Below, piece after piece: positions 45,001-54,479 of a stretch of 54,479 nt of DNA; positions within the stretch are counted from its first letter, which is position 1, and each line of letters starts with the position of its first letter. The position numbers and the translations under genes are program-made. The stretch spans positions 1 through 54,479 of the forward strand of contig SSNU01000360.1 of NCBI GenBank assembly GCA_012064415.1, given 5' to 3'. The notes beneath the pieces were generated by a model that was not told the origin of the DNA, searched no databases, and saw nothing but the letters and a program-made list of their open reading frames with translations. This DNA comes from Gyrodactylus bullatarudis. Taxonomy: Eukaryota > Platyhelminthes > Monogenea > Gyrodactylidea > Gyrodactylidae.

Positions 45001-48000
45001 GGCATTTTTTTACTCTAAAACCAGTTATCTTCCTAAAAATAAGATATATCGGTAACAGTGAAGATGACCGGACATCGAACCGAAGGGTTGACCCGAATAT
45101 ACCGGTCTTTGCGTGGGTATACATTATATAATATTGCGCGTGCATTGTAATGTAAATTCAAAGGAGGTCAGGGTAAATTAAACATTATTATAAATAATTA
45201 TTTTGACGTTGATATGATTAACGTAATTTATCAAAAACGTCCGAAAATCCGCTTAAAATCATATTTGTAGTTATAGAAGAAAAGGTTTTATTCACCAAAT
45301 ATATAGTGGTGGCCAAAAAAAAGTTTTCACTTTAAAAACTTGTTGTTGTTTGGTTATTTTAAATGATATTTAGTTGCAAAATAGTTCATTCGGTTGAGCA
45401 ATATATGCAAATATCTAATATAGTAATTTTTTTTCGATTTGATTCATTCATAAATACAAAATTAAGAAATTACCGTTTTCATTGAAATTTATATTGACAA
45501 AATAAAGTTTTCACTTTTATTTAGTGAAATCTCCATCATTTTGAACCACTGATAAGCATCTTTTTGGCATAGATCTATAGAGATTTATAATAGTTTCTCT
45601 CTCTATTAAATTCCACTCTCTAAATATGCACTTTATTAATTCATCTTTATTACTAAACTGTCTACCATTTGCATAGACATTTTGAGCTAGAATTCCCCAG
45701 AGATTTTCAATTGGGTTCAAATCTGGACTTCTAGATGGCCATTCAAGCAAAATGATTCCGTGTTCTCGAAACCAACTTTTGGTAGAAATTGATCGATGAC
45801 AAGGGGCGTTATCCTGTTGAAAAATTAAATTTGAATTCACGAGCTCCTCTTTAAAAGGTAGAATACTCTCTTCTAAAACTTTTTGATAGAAATTTGAATC
45901 AAGTTTATGATCAACAACAACCAAACGGCCAACATTTTCGTTTGTTATAAAACCCCATACCATTACAGTTCCTCCACCAAATCCTCTCTTAATCCTGGTT
46001 GGCTTAGGTACAGATTTGTCAATCCAACATACACTGAGACCGTCTGGCCCATCCAAGTTGAACTTCTTCTCATCAGAAAAGATTACCTTTCCCCAATTTT
46101 GATTTTCGATAATTTTCTTGCAAGCCCAGTCTTTACGAGAAATTTTATCATTCTCACATAATTTAGGAGTCAGTTTTGGTTTTCCCCAATATAAATTTTG
46201 TTCATTTTTTAAGAATCGACGAATCGTTCGATTGCTAGCTTTCAAATTAAACTGTTGTTTTATTTGTGTGGTCGTTTTTCTCCCGTTGACAGCCATCAAC
46301 CTGATTATTTTTTTAAGAGAATTAGGAATTATACGTTTTCGACCTCTTTTTCGATTGGATTTTCTCGAAGAAAATAAGTTGTTTATGGTTGTTGAAGAAC
46401 ATCCTATTTCTTTGGCAATCATACGGTGGCTGATACCCTTTGATTTCAGTGATGACGCCAATTCTTTTTCAAAATTGCTTAGTTTTGAATTCTTCGGTCT
46501 TTCGATTTGCATTTTGAATTTGTTTCAGAATAATTAATGTAAGAATACTTGCAAATAAATATCTGATCAGCGAATTAATTTTCCTAATTCAAAAATCTTC
46601 TCACAAACAAGAAGTAGAAAGTTTAAAAAGTGAAAACTTTATTTTGTCAATATAAATTTCAATGAAAACGGTAATTTCTTAATTTTGTATTTATGAATGA
46701 ATCAAATCGAAAAAAAATTACTATATTAGATATTTGCATATATTGCTCAACCGAATGAACTATTTTGCAACTAAATATCATTTAAAATAACCAAACAACA
46801 ACAAGTTTTTAAAGTGAAAACTTTTTTTGGCCACCACTATACATTTCTTTATGGTTTCATCAGTGACACATGAATAATGATAAAAGTTTTAAATTCATTG
46901 AAAATAATACAAATTTTGAAAGAAGTATAGTAAAAGTTGAAAAATATAAGAATATAATGTGAGCTGAAAAAAACACCAAAACTCTTCAACAAATAGCAAC
47001 AATGAAGAGAAAAGTGAAAAAGCTCACATTGGCCAGGGTAATTGAAGATTATAAGAGGAATTTTTCTGAACACACAGGTTTGGTTTAAAGTGATTGATGA
47101 AGAATTTCTCCTTCACCCACAAATCTTTGCTGTCATCACCCGCATTTTTATACAAAATTGAGAAATTAGAAATCGAAGCCTCATGATTTTCCTGTGTGTC
47201 TTGTCACCGCTGTATCATATCAACTTCTTTAGATGATCATTTGACCTAGTTGACAATTCCCTAATCGTACGTCCTATATAAGAAGCTCCAAAGTCGCATC
47301 GGAATTTGTAAATCAAAAGAGTCTTTTCTTCAGGCTTTAGTAAATCCTTATGAATCAAACTGAATAATCTTTGGGTTTTAAATACAATTTTCAATTGTAT
47401 ATTATCATAATGTTTATCAATAAGATTAACCAGTCGTTTCCTTCCATCATTACTGAAACCGTCATCTTTAAAATTAAGTTTCATGAAGATGGATAATTTG
47501 CCTTCGGGACAATCGAATAATTCAAATGGTTCGATTTCCCAGAGTAATAAGTTATTAGTAATAACTTATTACTAATAACGAACTTCAGGAAGGAGAGAAG
47601 ACAACCATCTTCATGAAACTTAATTTTAAAGGAGACGGTTTCAGTAATGATGTAAGGAGACGACTGGTTAATCTTATTGATAAACATTATGATAATATAC
47701 AATTGAAAATTGTATTTAAAACCCAAAGATCTCAGCAAATAGGTTTTCAAAAAAAAAGTTCTAAATATTTGACAACAATTTCGAAAAATCACTTTTCTTC
47801 AATTAACTTTGGTTAATATCAGTTAAAAGCTCTCTTTATGAATTATACATAATTTTGTAGCTTAATAAATTTCCTTTCTAAAGAGGGGTAAACAAAGTGT
47901 TTTAGGTATCTTTCAGTTAAAATTATCGCTCGAGAAAGAGTTGTGGAACAATGGGACATGAAGCGTTAAGGATCGTTCTCATTACCATTCGGGAGTTGAA

Positions 48001-51000
48001 TTTCAATTTCATGTTACGTCAAATCGAAATTTGAAAATAACGATATTTTTTAACCCTTTCGATATAAGAGTTCTATGTTCAAACTGACTTTTTCCGATTA
48101 TTTTAAAAAGTTTTTTCATGATTAACTATTCAAGTATGCTATCATGCTTCATTTTTGTTAGTCGGCTTAAGAATGCCATTGATATTTGGGATTTTTCAGA
48201 GAGAAGCAAAATTTCTAAATTCAGGATCATTTTGATCGAAATTATTAAATTTGTCAATGTCCAGAGATTACAAGATTTATGTCCATAGTAGCTGAATAAC
48301 TCTAGTTTGATGAAGATTGTCTTCTCACACCTAGATGTTGGAATTCGGATAAGCAAGTTTAAATTCCATAAGAGAATGAAATAATATTAAACTCATGGTG
48401 GCAGATGTAGACGCGTTTCGTCCTTATTAGGACTCGTCAGTATACCAAAGCCAGCACATATGAATATAGTAATTACCAGTGACCACACTTTGCTAGCAGG
48501 TTTACTGTCTAAAAACACTGTATTCTCTAGAGTGTTATTATTCAAGGAATTTTTTTATACATGATATCAAGAGTCTCTTGAAAATAGGGTAAAAACTTCA
48601 ACTCCATACCTCAAATCTTTAATATCAAAGTTGTTTTGTAATCAGATCGAATAAATAATAAGATATCTTTTTTGACATTAGCTGATGACACATCACTGAT
48701 GATTGTTGGTAAAATTTGATTTCGAAATAAATTCTTTCATTAGCGAAATTTCAAGCTACTCACCAGTAGATGGGAATTTCAATATAAATCAGACCCTGAT
48801 GAAATTATGTAAAAGAAATAATTTCGTCCAAGTAAATAGTTTTTATGGTAACACTTGGAAAAAAGTTCAGCGAAAAATTTTATTTAGGGGTGGAGGCTTG
48901 TGCTAACCAATCAGATTTGAGTGGGTATTTTTTTGTGCAGAACACCTAAAACAATCAGGAAGGGGACCATCCCAGCTTGCATATACCTTAAATACATCAA
49001 AATTATCACAATTACATGCATAATTGTATACGATAAACACTTGGAAGAAAGTTCAGGATTTCTTTGTTTAGAAATTATTATTTTAACTACATTAGTGAGA
49101 TTATTTCTACCTTTTTTTAAATCTTAGAATTGAAGAATTAAAATTCTAACAAAAATCGAGTTTTATTCAAAAATAAATATAAAATTGGTAAATAATTTTT
49201 AATGAAATTTAATGTAAAATATCTTAGATGTTAAATAAACTATCTAGATCAACGTTATCATCATCTAATATCTGAGGCACTCTGGGAGCATCTCTCAAAC
49301 GAAAAGCGATTGAGAACATATGGTTTAAAATCTTGCTAGCTCCAAATAAAGAATTATTATGAATATACTGAAAAATTTCAACTCTCCCAGGAATTCTTAT
49401 CATTGAGAGACCCTTTGGAATTTTCTCCTTCAACGAACGCCAGAATCTTTCATTAGTGTTGGTGTTGATGGTTGGATCCCTCGGGTCGACATTGTATATT
49501 CTGTGGTTGATTTTAATGTGCCAATAACCCGCAGTAGCATACTCAGAATACCCTTGCCATTCATCAGTAATAAAAGTTGAACCAGGATAAACTTGGAGAT
49601 TGTTACCTGGTCTCTTCTTTCCTCGACTTTCCTTGTTCCACTACATCCAGGATTAGGACATGGACTCGATCTCAAATCAATGAACTGATTCTTAATAAAG
49701 AATCTCCGTGAATTTTCCTCTGAGTTGCATAAAGCCCAAATTTCATTGTCACAAAGATACAGCATTTTAAATATAAATGTGAATTGGATAAAAAAAGAAG
49801 CCAATGATTGACAGGCTCAATTTTTATAGGACAGTCCATCACAGGTTAAGCCTACTAATAAGCCAACACATTAGATAATAAGGGAAAATAAAAAAATAAT
49901 TTCTAAACAAAGAAATCCTGAACTTTCTTCCAAGTGTTTATCGTATACAATTATGCATGTAATTGTGATAATTTTGATGTATTTAAGGTATATGCAAGCT
50001 GGGATGGTCCCCTTCCTGATTGTTTTAGGTGTTCTGCACATAAAAATACCCACTCAAATCTGATTGGTTAGCACAAGCCTCCACCCCTAAATAAAATTTT
50101 TCGCTGAACTTTTTTCCAAGTGTTACCGTTTTTATCATCCCAAGTAATTCTGTGAGATAATCAATCTCAAAACTCTCTTAGTTTAGCTATTGAAAGTTAG
50201 CTATGTTTCAAGTTTTTAATTCTAGAAATTCGCTCGTTTGAATTTCTTGTCTGTTATACCCACACAATACTCACTTATTGGTTTGGCGTAATGTTTCAAG
50301 ATAATCCTGGAGGTATTTATCCCAGCAGATGACCTGCTTTACAGTCTCATCGTTCTGAACAAAGCCAACTGACCAAAAACCAATGTTTGAGCAACTTGGA
50401 CGATAGGCATATCTAAGAGAAATCTTTTATTCAAATCATTTCAGATATATATTTGAATTTTTCGAATGAATTGCGGACGTATTTCTCACAAGTGAAGCAT
50501 ACCAGGTTTTATGCTTTCAAATAAGCATAAAAATGCAGTGCGTAAGATGAGAGATGCTTTACGTACACTTCCTTATCAGCGTCACGAAAACTTCAAGAAG
50601 ACTATAGATGATCTGATGAAAGCTTTTAAGAGATGTAAAATCCGATGTCATACAAAGTCCACTTACTTTGGAGTCACTGGGACAAGCTACCTATTGATAG
50701 AACTACAGACCAACACGGAGAAAGATTTCATCAAGAAATCAAGTCATTTGAGGAAAGATATGGAAAAAACAAGAACGCACGCCTCTTGTCAGATTATTGT
50801 TGGAAAATAAGTAATAAATAAATGAATCTGAAATTAAATTATTTTTCATTTTCTTCTACTTTAAATGTATCTGATAATAAACTAATAAAAAATTTCGCGT
50901 ATAAATGTGCGAAAGAAAGGTACTACACACGCACTAATTTATGAGGAAAAGATAGGGGAAGAGTATTTCAGCACAATAGTGTAATAAGCCTGACAAAGGA

Positions 51001-53183
51001 TGTCAGTCATTTGCATTGCATTCTCCCATCATAAACCCCCCCCCTCATGAATGGTGTGTTATTTGTCATACAAAAAAACTCTAAAACAACATAACTTTGT
51101 TAATTTTGAGGCTACTGAAAATATTGAAATATATTCGGATTTGTCATAAAATTTCAAATTCAATGATAGTAAATTCAATTGTACATTTATAACTTAAAGT
51201 CATGAAAACGATGTTTTTCAGCTAAAAAGGCTTGTGAAACGGCAATTAAAAGTCATGAAAAATTTTTTAAAACATATTCAGGAAGGAAATTTTCTCAGCT
51301 TTCGAATGATACCAAGCACATTGCTTTACGATCAATAATTACAATTTTACGATGGAGAATGTCCGAGAGGATTGCAAAAACTTTCAGTTGCCATGGTGGC
51401 TACAAAAAAATTTTACGAAGAAATGAATTGCTCCATTGAATTTGTTATGAAATTCTGAGCAAGATATGTGAAATTCAGCGTGGTAAAAAAAATTTTGTGC
51501 TGACCAATAATAATCATTATTATACATCAATATCGACGAAACTCAAAATCTTAGAGAGAGCCTCGCCTTCTTTTTGTAGTGAAGCCTGAGAAAAATTGGA
51601 GATTAGAAATAATTAATTTTTCATTTGTACTTAATAATTATTTCATTTGAGCGATAATATTGTCGAACTTTATCAAGAATTTATTCTGAACTCACAAGTA
51701 GTGATAAACGTTATATTTCCCTGGGTCTCTTCAGATTCTATCCCGAGTCTAACATAAGAGATGTGAACCCTCTCCTCTTGCTTCTTGAATATGAATTACA
51801 AAAAGCTCAGCCAATGGAAAATTTGCATTGTGATAGTATTTGTATGTGTTAGACCCGGGGAAATATAACGTCTATCACTATTAAATAATATTCCTTCGTT
51901 TTCTATCAAGTTCCTCATGAGTTCAGAATCAAATATTTCAGACGTGGTAGTGGAAAATTAACAAAAAAACATCTCAAGTACAAAAAGAATGGTGAAAAGC
52001 TTCCCTTGTATCTCACCATACAGAATGTAAGAATAATAAAATACAGAATTCATTAGGGGTCAGAGTCACCTTTGAGAGTCTGAATGTGAAAAGTGTTTTG
52101 ATTCAGATGATCAATTCTCTGATGCTTAAAGATTACTGTTTGAATAATATCGATTGATAATCTTCCATTACATAGAAAGTTTTGCTTATTTGAAATAATT
52201 TTAAATTACAGTTAAATTAAACCTATCATCTTGGTTAAGCAATAGAGATGTAACGAATTTTGACCATTTTTTAAATCAAAGTTTTCTGTGAAATTTCCAC
52301 ATATAATTTTGATAAGAATGATGTGTGAAATCTAAAATAACTGAAAATTTGTTTGCAATCCCATGCATAGTCGTGCGTTGCCCATTTTCCCTAAATTCTC
52401 TTGTAGGCATGGTGGAATAAAAAAATTAACAGAAATGATTCTATTACTATTTTCATTAAAAAAACCCTTAAAGCCTTATCAGCAAAAAAGATATTCGAGA
52501 TTTTAGTGAAAAATGTAGTAAAAATTCATTGAAACTCTAGCGGCATTTTTAAAAAAGTCTGACCTTTAAACTTTAATATTATCACAGACAACCATTTTGA
52601 TGCTTGATCTTATATGAAATAATGTTAAGAACTCATAGTATTATCATTTGAGTAGGTGTTTAAAATAGGTTGAAAAATTTTTTACATCTCTATTGAGCAA
52701 AGGTCAGTAGGCCCAACAATGTAGGAGTAGATTTCCAAATGATTCTTACATCTTCCTCTAAAAGTCTGCAGATAATGTCATTTTTAATAGTTGTAAAAGG
52801 ATTCTTATTCAGGTGACATAAGATTTATAAATAATATTGATATAAATTAGATTAGTAGTAAATTCAAAAATACTCACGTCATTGGAACATTTTTAGCTAG
52901 TTTTTTATCCATATTGTCGAATGAAACAAAGCCCAGATAGGCACATGAGCAAGCCAAAGTTTTCCATGCGTCATGTATAACCTCCCAAGGCGCGTATAGT
53001 CTTTTAAAGGGTTATAAAAAAATGCACACCTACCTTGTGAACAAATCAAATTCAAATATTGACACGTAAATTTTTGAACAAAAGGATAGGGTTTCTCGTA
53101 GGATTTTACTTTGAACACTGCCGTTAATGTTCAGCTTCATCATAAATGGAACAAGAAATGTTTCCATCTTTATAGCAAAACAG
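42081..53183 (-). CDS. CBL: Cbl-type E3 ubiquitin ligase, 3' exons (5' end outside the window)
   Basis: Minus-strand exons with matching phases: 53183-53034, 53000-52878, 50412-50275, 44594-44396, 42340-42173 and 42117-42081. The first carries the Cbl EF-hand end (YVSIFEFDLFTR). The next two carry the SH2-like domain (APWEVIHDAWKTLA; YRPSCSNIGFWSVGF with the phosphotyrosine-binding Arg). The fourth holds the linker (SEQMY, with the regulatory Tyr) and the first RING half (CTICNMNTKECKIQPCNH). The fifth completes the RING (CPFC) with Cbl spacing of 11 between cysteine pairs. Cbl proteins ubiquitinate activated tyrosine kinases. Oddities: the E2-contact Trp is Cys (GSCTRSC), EF-hand calcium ligands are largely lost, and the RING frame meets TGA at 42242-42244. 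The +1 frame reads a coding-like tail spliced to a final exon ending PLPLTPPE. It may be a frameshifted copy or carry a sequence error. Confidence 0.8.
43050..43435 (-). repeat. Family C repeat copy in a Cbl intron
   Basis: Inverted copy of the repeat at 33490-33790, sharing blocks such as TTCCCCGAACAATGTTCCAT and TGGCGCGTGTTCAAAAA. It contains the GCGC centre seen in the other palindromic families. Confidence 0.55.
43548..43850. repeat. Repeat with CCCACAGGAACGTCTTATTTG block
   Basis: The block at 43548-43640 is shared with 27498-27570. A piece is mirrored at about 43795-43835 (CCATTACCAAATAAGACATT), so the pair forms a loose foldback around a hammerhead core at 43741-43786. Confidence 0.5.
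43741..43786 (-). ncRNA. Hammerhead-like core in a Cbl intron
   Basis: Minus strand: GGCAUA, CUGACGA (43780-43774), a 15-nt stem II segment, GAAA (43758-43755), GGCGCGUA, then UAUGUC. Stem I has six pairs (one wobble). Stem II pairs poorly and stem III has an extra G compared with the 48400 copy, so it is probably a decayed version. It is sense with respect to Cbl. Confidence 0.4.
45304..46839 (-). mobile_element. Complete Tc1-like (DD34E) transposon
   Basis: It is 1536 bp long and flanked by TA on both sides (45302-45303, 46840-46841). Terminal inverted repeats 45304-45518 and 46626-46839 are about 215 bp and differ only by the length of one A run near the tip, so the insertion is recent. 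The tip reads TAGTGGTGGCC. One intact transposase lies inside. It sits in a Cbl intron, in a PLE terminal repeat. Confidence 0.92.
45517..46512 (-). CDS. Tc1-like transposase, intact
   Basis: 331 residues, without frameshift or stop. Two helix-turn-helix regions lie in the first 110 residues (MIAKEIGCSSTTINNLF; then TIRRFLKNE) and bind the terminal repeats. The catalytic triad is visible in FSDEKKFNLDGPDG (D), FQQDNAPCHRS (D) and SPDLNPIENLWG (E), with 34 residues between the second D and E, the Tc1 spacing. It cuts the element out and inserts it at TA. A basic RKSNRKRGRKR patch near residue 55-65 fits a nuclear signal. The stop codon overlaps the inner end of the terminal repeat. The length fits the family (about 340). 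The copy may be active. Confidence 0.93.
   Translation of the reverse strand: MQIERPKNSKLSNFEKELASSLKSKGISHRMIAKEIGCSSTTINNLFSSRKSNRKRGRKRIIPNSLKKIIRLMAVNGRKTTTQIKQQFNLKASNRTIRRFLKNEQNLYWGKPKLTPKLCENDKISRKDWACKKIIENQNWGKVIFSDEKKFNLDGPDGLSVCWIDKSVPKPTRIKRGFGGGTVMVWGFITNENVGRLVVVDHKLDSNFYQKVLEESILPFKEELVNSNLIFQQDNAPCHRSISTKSWFREHGIILLEWPSRSPDLNPIENLWGILAQNVYANGRQFSNKDELIKCIFREWNLIERETIINLYRSMPKRCLSVVQNDGDFTK
46841..46868 (-). ncRNA. Hammerhead-like core interrupted by the Tc1 insertion
   Basis: Minus strand: GUCA, CUGAUGA (46863-46857), AACCAUAAA, GAAA (46847-46844), UGUA; then Tc1 begins. Continuing past the element at 45303, AUUUGGUGA would close stem III and a wobble-rich stem I. The core follows a PLE 3' end by about 160 bases. 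The first stem II pair is A-A, so this is a weak call. Confidence 0.3.
47024..47484 (-). pseudogene. PLE 3' end with GIY-YIG remnant
   Basis: The minus strand reads 89 residues from 47484 with IYKFRCDFGASYIGRT (GIY-YIG core). After a stop and frame change come HEASISNFSILYKNAGDD and KPNLCVQKNSSYNL, ending at TGA 47024-47026; this is the usual order at the PLE C terminus. Frame breaks show decay. The second Cys of the CxC zinc-binding motif is Phe. Confidence 0.6.
47380..47730. repeat. Inverted duplication of a PLE fragment
   Basis: About 115 bases of the PLE ORF (MKLNFKDDGFSND... KIVFKTQR) appear on the minus strand at 47484-47370 and again on the plus strand at 47613-47730, around a centre at about 47550 that itself contains the palindrome AGTTATTAGTAATAACT. 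Confidence 0.65.
48400..48447 (-). ncRNA. Canonical hammerhead ribozyme in a SINE-like copy
   Basis: Minus strand: CUGACGA (48440-48434), a four-pair stem II GUCC-UAAUAA-GGAC, GAAA (48419-48416), minimal stem III CGCGU, then C as the cleavage base at 48410. UAC... follows and pairs with the bases before the core through a bulged stem I. Every invariant position and a full stem II are present, making it the best core here. It lies sense in a Cbl intron. The adjacent body (48460-48525) is shared with the tRNA-headed SINE at 18020. Confidence 0.65.
48847..50127 (-). mobile_element. Merlin-type transposon, internally deleted
   Basis: Terminal inverted repeats of about 235 bp (48847-49081 and 49893-50127; outer end GGTAACACTTGG) differ at only one visible position. 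The flanks carry the 8-bp duplication GTTTTTAT (48839-48846 and 50128-50135), the Merlin target-site length. The transposase inside lacks its middle third, so the copy moves only if helped from elsewhere. It sits in a Cbl intron, just downstream of the SH2 exon. Confidence 0.88.
49224..49804 (-). pseudogene. Merlin (IS1016-like) transposase with internal deletion
   Basis: The start (49804 down) has the N-terminal zinc-binding motif CPNPGCSG. At about 49610 the frame changes into YPGSTFITDEWQGYSEYA (the TD-x-W-x2-Y block with the second catalytic Asp). INTNTNERFWRSLKEK (the catalytic Glu region) and a tail ending SLFNI follow, with a stop at 49224. The first catalytic Asp region between the zinc finger and TD-x-W is missing, and the join is out of frame. 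The protein cannot be active. Confidence 0.75.
50511..50821 (+). pseudogene. Frameshifted TE-type protein remnant
   Basis: The first frame reads KHKNAVRKMRDALRTL and FKKTIDDLMKAFKRC. One base shift near 50640 leads to KVHLLWSHWDKLPID, HGERFHQEIKSFEERYG and LLSDYCWK with a stop at 50819-50821. The pattern GERFHQ-x(8)-RY...DYCW is shared by a multicopy arthropod protein family that looks transposon-borne. It is antisense in a Cbl intron. Confidence 0.5.
50822..52877. other. Cbl intron between the two SH2 exons, remaining part
   Basis: Apart from the decayed PLE terminal repeat at 51645-51935, I see no exon or RNA signal in this stretch. Confidence 0.4.
51645..51935. mobile_element. Foldback copy of the PLE terminal repeat, decayed
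   Basis: The left part repeats the left end of the 21226 element (GATAATATTGTCGAAC, then GTGATAAACGTTATATTTCC). The right part mirrors it from about 51820. The left hammerhead core (minus, CTGAAGA near 51732-51726) keeps CTGAAGA and GAAA with a weak stem I, while the right one has lost CTGAAGA. There is no ORF. Confidence 0.55.
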
Positions 53184-53279
53184 CTGAAAGAACAAGACAT
53201 TCAATTGGACTCTTGTCCTATAGCCAATGTTCTAGTGTTTAATTAAAATTTTAATTTTCTATCAAGTAGTTCTTCGGGA

Positions 53280-53400
53280 GCTGTTCGGCATAGATTGAGT
53301 ATAACGTTGTTCGCATGCTACAAACTGTATTTTTATCAGGGTAATCTAAATGTTTTTTATTCTAATCTTATTCTAATGATCAATTATATTATGAGAAAAA
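53280..53400. repeat. Rearranged copy of pieces from 37490-37775
   Basis: An inverted copy of about 30 bases from near 37741 (AACAACGTTATA) is followed directly by a direct copy of about 75 bases from near 37490 (TATCAGGGTAATCTAAATG). The region from 53184 to 53630 otherwise holds nothing recognised. Confidence 0.45.
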
Positions 53401-53630
53401 AAAATTCTTTTTTTATACTGACAATGATGAATAACTCTATGGGAATTTCGGACGTATATGTAAGTATACGTGAATATTTAATAATAATAATCTTCTGCAC
53501 CGGTTTCCCGAGCAAAAGAATTATTTTAAGGTTGTTTTAGGTTTGAATAAGAAACTTTTCAAAAAAATTGGCCAATTTAGATTCTACAATTCATGTTTAC
53601 AAATGAACAGATTTCCAAAGTCCAGATTTC

Positions 53631-54479
53631 ATGTGGAACCGGATCCCGGATGAATTTTTGTTCAATGCAAGACAACATATAATTACGAACGAATCATTGG
53701 AAGCACATATTGACAGGTTCTTAAAAATACAAGGGGGGAAAGAAAGCGAAAAGAAGTTACAAAACTTAATGAGACAAATAGAAACAGAGAATGTCATTCA
53801 GGACAAAGGCTTTTTCAACTACGCTGGAATAGAACTCACAAGAATGCAAAAAGAAATACTCTCACTAGGTCCTAATTTCTGCGTCTCAAAGAAAACATAA
53901 AACACAGAAGATAAAGCTGCTTTCGAAAAATTAGCGTGGGATCTATCTGAAACAAATAGACTCAAAGAAGGGGCAAATCTGGAGAATATCAAAATAGATC
54001 TTCTCAATACATACAAAAATTACAGTAAGAAAAAGAATATAAACGGGAACACTGGGAGGCGCTGAAGGAAATAACAAACAATAGAGACTTAGTCCTGGCA
54101 AGACCAGACAAGGGGAGAGGTTTAGTAATAATTAAGAGACAGGATTATATTCAATCAGGATGTGAATTTCTTTCGGATGAAACGAAATTTGAGAAAAGTG
54201 AAGAACTCAGGGTAAATTACAAAATAGGCGACGAAGAAAAAGAAATAGAAAAGATTGGAAAGAATCTTCATAGAAGAGGGTTGATAGATAGTTTCACAAT
54301 GAATTCAATAATCAGGAAAAATTCTTCAATTTCCAGATTATATTTCCTACCAAAGACACATAAGATTGACCCAGAGAACCTTCCAAATGTATTACCAATG
54401 AGACCAATTCTAGATATGTCAGCCTGTCCACAGCATTTTCTAGCAAAATGGCTTCAAGATGTTCTCAGACCAATTCATG
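53631..54479 (+). pseudogene. PLE reverse transcriptase, 5' part, running off the window
   Basis: The frame from 53631 reads 89 residues to TAA 53898-53900, continues in the same frame, and shifts near 54025. It then reads DLVLARPDKGRGLVIIKRQD, NSSISRLYFLPKTHKIDP and LPMRPILDMSACPQHFLAKW to the window end. PDKG-x-GVV and LPK-x-HK...RPI are the conserved N-terminal and finger motifs of PLE reverse transcriptases. One stop and one frameshift suggest a dead copy; the RT core and GIY-YIG lie outside. Confidence 0.75.

Noticed and set aside
48692..48740. CTGATGA followed by GAAA, hammerhead-like
   Set aside because: The 21-nt segment between them does not pair, and the flanks do not form a stem I.
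1..54479. CRISPR arrays, operons, bacterial insertion sequences
   Set aside because: None seen; spliced genes and the transposon types show a eukaryotic genome.

Overview
The window is AT-rich animal DNA. It carries five spliced protein-coding genes with GT-AG introns, interleaved with many transposable elements. Dynein regulatory complex subunit 4, EB1, a Cys-loop receptor and Cbl place it in a metazoan with ciliary or flagellar genes. The repeats (Penelope-like elements with hammerhead ribozymes, Merlin, Tc1, piggyBac, hAT, a Helitron-like element and KRBA2-like remnants) fit an invertebrate, perhaps an arthropod. The species cannot be fixed from sequence alone.

Left part (1-16 kb). A + strand gene enters from the left edge and ends at 5404; three exons are visible. 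A divergent pair follows: DRC4/GAS8 on the minus strand (6259-7695, three exons, introns of only 40 and 35 nt) and EB1 on the plus strand (7958-9359, four exons), sharing a 262-bp upstream region. A complete five-exon non-alpha nicotinic-type receptor subunit occupies 10275-15743; its two long introns hold piggyBac and hAT remnants.

Middle (16.5-31 kb). Six minus-strand exons with matching phases build a 440-residue type I membrane protein I do not recognise. Its first intron is 9.7 kb. Inside it a Penelope-like element (PLE) sits in an older palindromic repeat, and a LINE has split the PLE's GIY-YIG domain.

Right part (31-54.5 kb). A mostly intergenic, repeat-filled stretch includes a 2.1-kb foldback element carrying a nested MITE, and a 300-bp Helitron-like element. 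A Cbl-like E3 ligase follows on the minus strand (42081-53183, 5' end outside the window). Its introns hold an apparently intact Tc1 element, a young but internally deleted Merlin element, PLE 3' ends and SINE-like copies. The right edge is the start of another decayed PLE reverse transcriptase.

The most striking signal is a set of hammerhead-ribozyme cores (CUGANGA, short stem II, GAAA, stem III, complementary stem I flanks). Eight are well formed, one more is split by the Tc1 insertion, and a few are decayed. Several lie in PLE terminal repeats or small foldback elements. Six lie in introns on the sense strand of the host gene, where they could cleave pre-mRNA.

All calls come from reading the sequence; family names are by motif recognition, without database search.
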